A stretch of 16,262 nucleotides of DNA from Thermoplasmatales archaeon (GTDB lineage Archaea > Thermoplasmatota > E2 > DHVEG-1). The stretch is taken from positions 1 through 16,262 of the forward strand of contig JAGMDE010000042.1 of assembly GCA_023128855.1 (NCBI GenBank), given 5' to 3'. The notes under the pieces were generated by a model, which saw nothing but the letters and a program-made list of their open reading frames with translations, was not told where the DNA came from and searched no databases. The stretch's first letter is position 1. Every line of letters starts with the position of its first letter. A program made the translations under genes and the position numbers. Shown in pieces: positions 1 through 5,116 of the stretch.

Positions 1-37
1 CCCGTCCCAATTTTGTTATAAAATTATGTCGTTTTAA

Positions 38-50
38 CTCTTTATAAATT
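38..50 (+). promoter_or_regulatory. Putative TATA box for the 84-308 ORF
   Basis: The AT-rich element TTTATAAAT lies about 36-44 nt upstream of the ATG at 84. This is the spacing expected for an archaeal TATA box giving a short (about 10-15 nt) leader. It supports the small downstream ORF being expressed. It was identified by eye only, and AT-rich background makes false positives common. Confidence 0.4.
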
Positions 51-83
51 CCCAAGATGTAGGAAATCAAATTTTTAACAAAC

Positions 84-308
84 ATGGAAACTATATCTAC
101 ATATATACCAGATTATGCATCTGCAAAAAAGGTATATAAAATGTCTTTTGGTTACTTTGCTGCGGCTAGGGGAAAACGGCTATCAAGAAAATATGGGATG
201 CAAATTAGAGACCATACTCGCTCGATCGAAAAACGATTTTCTATTTGTAGAGACCCTGCCCAGTTTGATAGAAAAGACGAGGAGATAAAAAATGTTCAAA
301 TCGGATAG
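84..308 (+). CDS. Small hypothetical protein (74 aa)
   Basis: This is a short, basic, soluble-looking protein that I do not recognise; it has no signal peptide, membrane segment or zinc motif. A plausible TATA box stands just upstream, but no clear Shine-Dalgarno sequence precedes the ATG. The 3' end overlaps a second small ORF (292-402) in another frame, and that ORF has a good ribosome-binding site. The two are therefore either translationally coupled small genes or the halves of one gene of about 105 codons broken by a +1 frameshift. The sequence gives no hint of function. Confidence 0.4.
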   Translation: METISTYIPDYASAKKVYKMSFGYFAAARGKRLSRKYGMQIRDHTRSIEKRFSICRDPAQFDRKDEEIKNVQIG

Positions 309-402
309 GATGCGAAATATTAAAGATGACAAACTCTTTGATCTATGGACCAAAAAACTTGGAAAGGAATTACCTAACTTTTGGAGTGATTTTGTAAAGT
401 AG
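292..402 (+). CDS. Very small ORF (36 aa), coupled to or broken from the previous gene
   Basis: The ATG at 292 is preceded by GAGGAG at 279-284 with 7 nt spacing, one of the best Shine-Dalgarno matches in the window. The ORF encodes a 36-residue charged, Trp/Phe-containing peptide that begins MFKSDRMRN and ends at TAG 400-402. It overlaps the end of the 74-aa ORF by 17 nt in a different frame. It may be a genuine small protein translated by reinitiation, or the C-terminal part of a frameshifted gene. I do not recognise the family. Confidence 0.4.
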   Translation: MFKSDRMRNIKDDKLFDLWTKKLGKELPNFWSDFVK

Positions 403-501
403 CGATTATTGAAAGTACAATCTAGATTTAAAATGCTATTCTAATTTGATTCAATAACTTTTAGTTAAATATTTTATGTAGATATACTATCTCTTAGTTC
501 A

Positions 502-924
502 ATGGGATATAAGAGCCCAAGTATTACCGCCGATGGAATTCTAATAAAAAATCAGCAGATTCTTCTAGTTAAAAGGAAAAATCAGCCATTTAAAGGAAAA
601 TGGGCTTTACCCGGCGGTTTTGTAGAATACGGGGAAAAAACCGAAGATACCGTAATTAGAGAAGTATTAGAGGAAACTGGTTTGAAAACGAAGATAAATC
701 AACTTGCAGGAGTTTATTCTGATCCAGACAGAGACCCAAGAGGACATACTATAACTGTAGCATATATTCTAGATATAATTGGCGGAGAGTTAGTAGCAGG
801 TGATGATGCTTCCGATGTAAAGTTTTTTAATGTGAAAGAATTACCTGACTTATCATTTGATCATAGTAAAATAATTAATGAGGTTTTACAGAGGTTTTAT
901 CATGATGTTCTGTCCAAAATGTAA
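502..924 (+). CDS. Nudix hydrolase (MutT / ADP-ribose pyrophosphatase type)
   Basis: This 140-aa single-domain Nudix protein hydrolyses a nucleoside-diphosphate-linked substrate in the cytoplasm, cutting the pyrophosphate bond with Mg2+. The Nudix box GX5EX7REUXEEXGU is complete at residues 39-61: G39, E45, R53, E54, E57, E58 and G60 are all present, so it should be active. The compact length fits small archaeal Nudix enzymes; ADP-ribose is one plausible substrate, but box residues alone do not decide it. No Shine-Dalgarno sequence precedes the ATG at 502, while an AT-rich TATA-like stretch lies about 30 nt upstream (465-476), so the transcript may be leaderless. The 3' end overlaps tfs by 23 nt, implying co-transcription. 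Confidence 0.9.
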   Translation: MGYKSPSITADGILIKNQQILLVKRKNQPFKGKWALPGGFVEYGEKTEDTVIREVLEETGLKTKINQLAGVYSDPDRDPRGHTITVAYILDIIGGELVAGDDASDVKFFNVKELPDLSFDHSKIINEVLQRFYHDVLSKM

Positions 925-1201
925 ATCATTAATGTTTCCAAAAGGCGATGTTTTTGCCTGCAGTAAATGTGGGTTTGAGAAGAAGAGAACAGGAAGTGCT
1001 GTAGTTGTAGAAAAACAGACTGAAAAAGAAATAGTATTATTGGAGAAGAAAATAGATATTCTTCCAAAAACACGTGTTGAGTGCCCAAAATGTGGGCATA
1101 ATGAGGCTTTTTGGGTTCTCAGACAAACCAGAAGCAGCGACGAGCCTGAAACGAGAATTTATACGTGTACAAAATGTGGACATCGATGGAGAGCATATTA
1201 G
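902..1201 (+). CDS. tfs: Transcript cleavage factor TFS (TFIIS/RPB9-like)
   Basis: TFS rescues backtracked archaeal RNA polymerase by stimulating cleavage of the nascent RNA. The N-terminal zinc ribbon uses C4, C7, C20 and C23; the C-terminal ribbon uses C61, C64, C89 and C92. The catalytic acidic hairpin is intact within QTRSSDEPET (D80, E81), so this looks like a cleavage-competent copy and not an inhibitory paralog. I chose ATG 902 over the upstream in-frame ATG 878 because GAGGT at 891-895 sits 6 nt before it and the family begins directly with the first CxxC; ATG 905 is equally compatible. The length of 99 aa is close to the family norm. The gene start lies inside the end of the Nudix gene, suggesting translational coupling. 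Confidence 0.95.
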   Translation: MMFCPKCKSLMFPKGDVFACSKCGFEKKRTGSAVVVEKQTEKEIVLLEKKIDILPKTRVECPKCGHNEAFWVLRQTRSSDEPETRIYTCTKCGHRWRAY

Positions 1202-1295
1202 AAGATTTATTATTGTCTTCATATCTGGTTTGGCAAAAATATTTGAGACCATATACTACTGTTGTAATTTATTTTAATTGGTAACATAAATATAG

Positions 1296-1309
1296 AAAAT
1301 TATATAAAT
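1296..1309 (+). promoter_or_regulatory. TATA promoter of secreted protein gene A
   Basis: The string AAAATTATATAAAT appears here and again, identical, at 2166-2179 upstream of the paralogous gene. It lies about 60 nt before the ATG, which implies a leader of roughly 30-40 nt. The shared core suggests that the promoter was duplicated with the gene or kept for co-regulation. Confidence 0.6.
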
Positions 1310-1363
1310 GACACAAAACTATTCTTAATAGTAAAAAGAGAAAAGCCTAAAGAGGTCGTTAAA

Positions 1364-2050
1364 ATGTTAAAAAACAAAGCAATACTTGCAATAGGAATAA
1401 CATTTCTATTTGTAGCATTATCTATGACTCCAGCTTCTGCAAATGCTACATCTAAAAAAATTGGATTGTGTGAGCAAGAGTCCAATGCAGTCGCTAGATT
1501 ATTTGATGAAATTGAATTGGCAGCATGTAATGCACATAATTATCAGGAATTTTTAGAACTTGCCAGAGATCTTTTCAAAAATAAAGAATTAGGAACTTTC
1601 CCAATTTTAAAGTATATACTTGATAAAATATTGTCTTGGGTAATTACGCAGAGAGACTTATATCTAGGCGGCAAGAACATCAATGATTTTTTTGATAGAT
1701 TTAATTTAGGGTTTTTTAAAGATTATTCTAAAGGCTATTTTGTATTCAGCTGTGGATCTTACAACAGATGGAATCCGCGCAAAGAAAACGAAATAAAACT
1801 GTTCAAACAGGGATTTGAATTCTGGCGTTATTCGGGTAAATCAAAGCTATTTAAAGGGAGAACATTGATTGTAGAGAGGCATCCTTTTGGCATAAAACAG
1901 CGAGTAATGGGATCACAGATAGGAGCAATGATAGGCTTCAGGGGATTATACATTGATACGGAAAGCAAACTCACGGGGACTGCATACAACCTATTTATAG
2001 GGCGTGCGAACAGAATCCGAGCACTTGACATAACTCCCTTTTCAGACTAA
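1364..2050 (+). CDS. Secreted protein of unknown function, paralog A (228 aa)
   Basis: I do not recognise a characterised family. The start has AGAGGT at 1351-1356, 7 nt before the ATG. Residues 1-27 form a signal peptide (short basic end, hydrophobic core, cleavage likely after SANA or nearby), so the product is exported. A helical middle region holds the motif FPILKYIL at 79-86. The C-terminal half (about 125-228) looks beta-rich, with WRYSGKSKLF, RTLIVERHPF, FRGLYI and a terminal ALDITPF segment. The whole protein aligns colinearly with the next gene (2256-2945): signal peptide, FP-hydrophobic motif and C-terminal half all match. Three cysteines (C36, C55, C130) are absent from the paralog. 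It has its own promoter and a T-rich terminator. Confidence 0.8.
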   Translation: MLKNKAILAIGITFLFVALSMTPASANATSKKIGLCEQESNAVARLFDEIELAACNAHNYQEFLELARDLFKNKELGTFPILKYILDKILSWVITQRDLYLGGKNINDFFDRFNLGFFKDYSKGYFVFSCGSYNRWNPRKENEIKLFKQGFEFWRYSGKSKLFKGRTLIVERHPFGIKQRVMGSQIGAMIGFRGLYIDTESKLTGTAYNLFIGRANRIRALDITPFSD

Positions 2051-2055
2051 TCTGA

Positions 2056-2087
2056 TTTTTTTACCTTCTCCAACCTTTTTCATTTTT
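2056..2087 (+). terminator. Oligo-T terminator after gene A
   Basis: Three T-rich runs follow the stop codon (T7 at 2056-2062, T5 at 2076-2080, then T5), the usual archaeal intrinsic termination signal. Together with the separate TATA box at 2166-2179, it indicates that A and B are transcribed individually. Confidence 0.5.
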
Positions 2088-2165
2088 AATTAAACAGTTT
2101 AAATGTTTTTATTTCGTCGAATAGATTTGGGATAAGAATATCGCCTATTGACTATATCAAAAACA

Positions 2166-2179
2166 AAAATTATATAAAT
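2166..2179 (+). promoter_or_regulatory. TATA promoter of secreted protein gene B
   Basis: AAAATTATATAAAT is identical to the element upstream of paralog A. It stands about 80 nt before the ATG, so this gene has an unusually long A/T-rich leader of around 50-60 nt ending in a G-rich ribosome-binding site (GGGGG, 2242-2246). Confidence 0.6.
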
Positions 2180-2255
2180 AGTTAAAACTATAAATGATTA
2201 AAACAATCAATTATAATAAAAATATCAAATAACTAAACTAAGGGGGCCATAAAAA

Positions 2256-2945
2256 ATGTCAAAAATGAAACCATTACTTGCCATAGGGATAATACTTCTC
2301 TTTGTTGGACTTTCATTCAGTCCCGCTACTGCGAAAGTTAGCGTAAAAGAAAAACTTGAGTTAGGGATGATTGGGGAAGGTGGAAAAATTTCCATGCAAA
2401 CCTTTAAACTATCAGCGGATGAACTCAAGGAAACTGATGGGTTACTGGCACAGTTAATGGAGAAAATGCAGTCAGCAACTGATTACGGTCAACTCATAGA
2501 TACCGTCAACAGCTTCAGGACCGAGTGGGGGCGATTCCCATTCCTCATGTTCTTACTGGGGTTAATCGAAAAGATTCTTAACATGAATCATAACCTCAAC
2601 CAACTCCGCCCACTGAGAAAGAACGCCCTTATCATGAGCTGGGGATTTGGACCTAAATTTAATCCATTCAAACAAAACAAAGTCACACTCTTTCTTCCGA
2701 TTATGACATGGTATTATACCGGCAGAGGAAATCTACTTATAAACAGCAGAACACTTATCGTAGATCCCTATCCGTTCAGCATCAAGTCACTCACTGGACG
2801 ACAATTCGGCTACATGAGAAACTTTGCTGGACTCTATATCTACAGACACAGCACTCTGACCGATAAAACTTATACGTTCATGTTGGGACGTGCTGCTGTT
2901 GTGAGGGGCTTTGATCTCTCTCCCTTCAACGTGTGGAATCAATAG
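2256..2945 (+). CDS. Secreted protein of unknown function, paralog B (229 aa)
   Basis: This is the tandem paralog of the preceding gene, also of unrecognised family. The signal peptide covers residues 1-27, ending in a SPATA-like cleavage region. Near the middle FPFLMFLL (94-101) matches the FP-hydrophobic motif of paralog A. The C-terminal half keeps SWGFGPKFNPFKQN, RTLIVDPYPF (165-174), FAGLYI (190-195) and FDLSPF near the end. There are no cysteines, no metal-binding or protease motifs, and no second membrane segment, so a non-enzymatic extracellular or envelope role is as likely as any. The start is fixed by GGGGG 9 nt upstream. Local base composition is more GC-rich than in paralog A, so the copies have diverged for some time. 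Confidence 0.8.
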   Translation: MSKMKPLLAIGIILLFVGLSFSPATAKVSVKEKLELGMIGEGGKISMQTFKLSADELKETDGLLAQLMEKMQSATDYGQLIDTVNSFRTEWGRFPFLMFLLGLIEKILNMNHNLNQLRPLRKNALIMSWGFGPKFNPFKQNKVTLFLPIMTWYYTGRGNLLINSRTLIVDPYPFSIKSLTGRQFGYMRNFAGLYIYRHSTLTDKTYTFMLGRAAVVRGFDLSPFNVWNQ

Positions 2946-2957
2946 ACCACACAATAT

Positions 2958-2970
2958 CTCTTTTATTTTT
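2958..2970 (+). terminator. Oligo-T terminator after gene B
   Basis: A T-rich run (CTCTTTTATTTTT) follows the stop codon by 12 nt, consistent with archaeal transcription termination before the separate pcn promoter. Confidence 0.5.
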
Positions 2971-3075
2971 AAAAAAGTAAATACGTATTTTTAAGCAGAT
3001 TACAGCTAGCGGTGTATCATAATTAAGTCTGCTCTTTTACTGTAGCCAATATAAAAAAATAAAAAATACCGTCAT

Positions 3076-3090
3076 CATTATATATACAAT
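3076..3090 (+). promoter_or_regulatory. TATA promoter of pcn
   Basis: ATTATATATACAAT lies about 50 nt upstream of the chosen ATG (3136). Transcription from it would start near 3105-3110, downstream of the potential TTG start at 3091. This argues against the longer reading and supports ATG 3136. Confidence 0.6.
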
Positions 3091-3135
3091 TTGCATTCAT
3101 TCAGTGAAAGGACCATATTCGGGGGAGAACTACAT

Positions 3136-3873
3136 ATGTTCAATGCCAAGGTAAAATCAGATATCTTAAAAGGAATAATTGATGTAACATCTCCATTAGT
3201 TAACGAAGCTAAATTTAATATTACATCTAAGGGAATATCTTTAAGGGCCGTTGATCCAGCACATGTGGCCATGGTAGATCTAGAGATCAAAAGTACAGCT
3301 TTCGAGGAATATAAATCAAACGAAATGGAATTAGGAATTGATTTGGACAAATTAAGCGGAATAATGAGACTCGCTAGTTCTGGAGATATTGTTTCTTTGG
3401 AATATGATGAAAAATCAAATCGTCTTGTTGTTAAGATCGGCAATCTTGTCAGAAGAATGGGGCTTATTGATACTGCAGGAATGCCTGATTCAAAAGTTCC
3501 AAATTTAGATTTGCCGGCAATGGCTGTTGTAAAAGCATCTGAACTAAGTAAAGGGGTGCGTGCTTCTGAAGCAGTTTCAGATCATCTGGCATTAAGTGTT
3601 GATAAAGATTCGTTTGAACTATTTGCAGAAGGAGATACTGATACTGTAAATCTTAAACTTCCTAAAGATTTGTTAGTTAAGTTAAATTCACCTGGTAAAT
3701 TCAAAAGCCTGTTTTCTATAGATTACTTTAGCAATATGATTAAGCCGGTTAGAGGTGAGGACCCGATAACAATTTCCATGGGCAATGATAACCCGATACG
3801 GGTAGATTTTGATATCGCAGAGAAAAAGGGACATGTTACCTACTTACTTGCACCTCGTATTGAGTCAGAGTGA
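3136..3873 (+). CDS. pcn: DNA polymerase sliding clamp (PCNA)
   Basis: This is the archaeal PCNA, the ring-forming processivity factor that tethers replicative polymerase, ligase, FEN1 and other PIP-box proteins to DNA. The reading is 245 aa, typical of the family, with characteristic blocks: ISLRAVDPAHVAMVDLEI (about residues 34-51), the interdomain region around VPNLDLPA, and a C-terminal HVTYLLAPRIE segment that forms part of the PIP-binding surface. I chose ATG 3136 over TTG 3091 because GGGGGAG (3120-3126) precedes it at good spacing, the protein then begins MFNAKVK as other PCNAs do, and the putative transcription start lies downstream of 3091. rnp2 follows 32 nt later and may be co-transcribed. 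Only one clamp gene is seen here. Confidence 0.97.
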   Translation: MFNAKVKSDILKGIIDVTSPLVNEAKFNITSKGISLRAVDPAHVAMVDLEIKSTAFEEYKSNEMELGIDLDKLSGIMRLASSGDIVSLEYDEKSNRLVVKIGNLVRRMGLIDTAGMPDSKVPNLDLPAMAVVKASELSKGVRASEAVSDHLALSVDKDSFELFAEGDTDTVNLKLPKDLLVKLNSPGKFKSLFSIDYFSNMIKPVRGEDPITISMGNDNPIRVDFDIAEKKGHVTYLLAPRIESE

Positions 3874-3886
3874 CCGTTTAATTCCA

Positions 3887-3903
3887 ATTTTTTCTTTTCT
3901 TTG
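3887..3903 (+). terminator. T-rich tract between pcn and rnp2
   Basis: ATTTTTTCTTTTCTTT fills much of the 32-nt gap between the PCNA stop and the GTG start of rnp2. It resembles an archaeal terminator, yet no TATA box for rnp2 is evident. It may therefore act as partial termination, lowering rnp2 expression relative to pcn. Confidence 0.35.
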
Positions 3904-3905
3904 GG

Positions 3906-4250
3906 GTGTACATTATAATAAAAGGTGATAGACGTTGGAGATACATTGGCTTTGTTGTAAAAACTTTAGATAAAAATCTTAACAAATCAGAAATGTTGAG
4001 AGAGATTCGAAGACAATGTAAATTTATTTTTAACAAAGATTGTAGAGAAATGGGCATAAGACTTATTAGATTTGATGGAGTTGCTGGAATACTAAAATGC
4101 AATCATTTAGAAAAGGAAAATGCAATAATGCTTTTGAAATCAATAAAAAAAATAGGATCAAAAGATGTAGAAGTAGTGACTATCGCTACTTCTGGTACGA
4201 TCCGTTCTCTCGTCAAAAAACATATGGCAAATTTTATTGACTCTACATGA
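3906..4250 (+). CDS. rnp2: Ribonuclease P protein component 2 (Pop5)
   Basis: Pop5 is an RNA-binding subunit of archaeal RNase P, which removes tRNA 5' leaders together with the RNase P RNA, Rpp30, Rpp21 and Rpp29. The 114-aa protein has the family's N-terminal RRWRYIGF block (9-16), the central GIRLIRFDGVAGILKC strand region (50-65) and the hallmark C-terminal TSGTIRSLVKKH (95-106). The start is a GTG with no recognisable Shine-Dalgarno sequence, preceded by a T-rich tract. No upstream ATG is available in this frame before the PCNA stop, and the N-terminus matches family length. In many archaea rnp2 sits beside rnp3 (Rpp30); here it follows pcn and no rnp3 is present. It converges with the Lrp-like gene, 52 nt away. 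Confidence 0.88.
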   Translation: MYIIIKGDRRWRYIGFVVKTLDKNLNKSEMLREIRRQCKFIFNKDCREMGIRLIRFDGVAGILKCNHLEKENAIMLLKSIKKIGSKDVEVVTIATSGTIRSLVKKHMANFIDST

Positions 4251-4302
4251 TGCTTAAAACCCATGCAAACGTCTAGCATTGTTTAGATACGATAAAGAGG
4301 CA

Positions 4303-4827
4303 TTAGAAAAATTCTCTAAATTTCTCTATTCCAGGATTCACAATTCCACATGCTTTAAGCGGGAAAATATTCTCCACCATATACATTTCACTGATATATC
4401 CAGAGTACGTTGTATTAATGCTCTCACTGAATTTTTTTGCTATTTTGATATCTTTGGCAGAGAAACAAAGCATCCAATCGAAATGACCATGGAGATAGTA
4501 GCTATTGAGGAGAGCTATTCCAAGTTTTTTCGTGTGATCCTCCTTAGAATCTTCGATGAGTTTGTCCGTAAAATCTCCAATCGGCTTGCTAGATCTTTTA
4601 ATAAGCAGAATATAGCTTTTTTGATTGAGTTTTTCATTGTCAATCACTGTGTTGTATCCCCAAATTGTTTTGTTTTTTTCCAATCTTTTGATAACTCTCC
4701 ATACCTTCTGTCTGGAAAAACCGCATCTTTTAGCTATTTTGTCAATGCTTTCTTTAGAGTTTTTTTGCAGTTCCGCGATAATTTTCTTTTCATCTTCATC
4801 AATTTGTTTTCTACTGCTTTTAGGCAT
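4303..4827 (-). CDS. Lrp/AsnC-family transcriptional regulator
   Basis: This 174-aa regulator has an N-terminal winged-helix DNA-binding domain (about residues 8-60; recognition helix near FSRQKVWRVIKRLEK) typical of Lrp/AsnC proteins. A C-terminal RAM-like alpha/beta domain (about 70-160) contains GHFDWMLCFSAKD, equivalent to the G-x-[YF]-D strand of the family. Such proteins form dimers or octamers and act as local or global regulators, often sensing amino acids; the effector cannot be read from sequence. The start ATG is preceded by GGTGA about 4 nt away on the minus strand. The gene diverges from the C25 protease at 5117 across 289 nt, so regulation of that protease or of itself is possible but unproven. 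Confidence 0.85.
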   Translation of the reverse strand: MPKSSRKQIDEDEKKIIAELQKNSKESIDKIAKRCGFSRQKVWRVIKRLEKNKTIWGYNTVIDNEKLNQKSYILLIKRSSKPIGDFTDKLIEDSKEDHTKKLGIALLNSYYLHGHFDWMLCFSAKDIKIAKKFSESINTTYSGYISEMYMVENIFPLKACGIVNPGIEKFREFF

Positions 4828-5116
4828 AACTTCACCAAATTTATTGTTAATTAAAAAGTAAATGCTCTAATCCTTTTTATCTTTTAACGTTGTAAAGATC
4901 GTTTTAATTTAAATTTTTTAAACAATGAACTTTTCTTAGAAAAAATTTATAACTTTATAAATCAACTTTCGAAATTTTACGTGATTTTTTCTCACATCAG
5001 GAACTGATTCATAACCAAGATATTTAAAAAATAAACTATTAACCACTTAAAACCCCATTATATAATCAATCGATAAATTTAAATAGACACTTGTACAATT
5101 ATTATGTGGGAAAAAT
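4828..5116. promoter_or_regulatory. Divergent intergenic region between Lrp-like regulator and C25 protease 1
   Basis: This is a 289-nt, very AT-rich region between divergent genes. On the + strand GATAAATTTAAATAG (5072-5085) is a fair TATA box for the protease, placing the transcription start near 5104-5108 and giving a very short leader. Several A/T-rich segments near 4860-4890 could serve the regulator on the - strand, but none stands out. No clear dyad operator was found by eye. Confidence 0.45.

Noticed and set aside
878..904. Longer start for TFS at ATG 878
   Set aside because: It would add eight residues before the zinc ribbon and overlap the Nudix gene further, while a good GAGGT site directly precedes ATG 902.
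3091..3135. TTG start extending PCNA by 15 residues
   Set aside because: The TATA box at 3076-3090 would place transcription start downstream of 3091, and ATG 3136 has GGGGGAG before it and gives the standard PCNA N-terminus.
4279..4854. A 191-codon ORF on the + strand, and another at 4625-4861, opposite the Lrp-like gene
   Set aside because: They are antisense to a convincing HTH/RAM regulator, are Phe/Leu/Ser-rich as expected of antisense reading of an AT-rich gene, and lack a ribosome-binding site or domain pattern.
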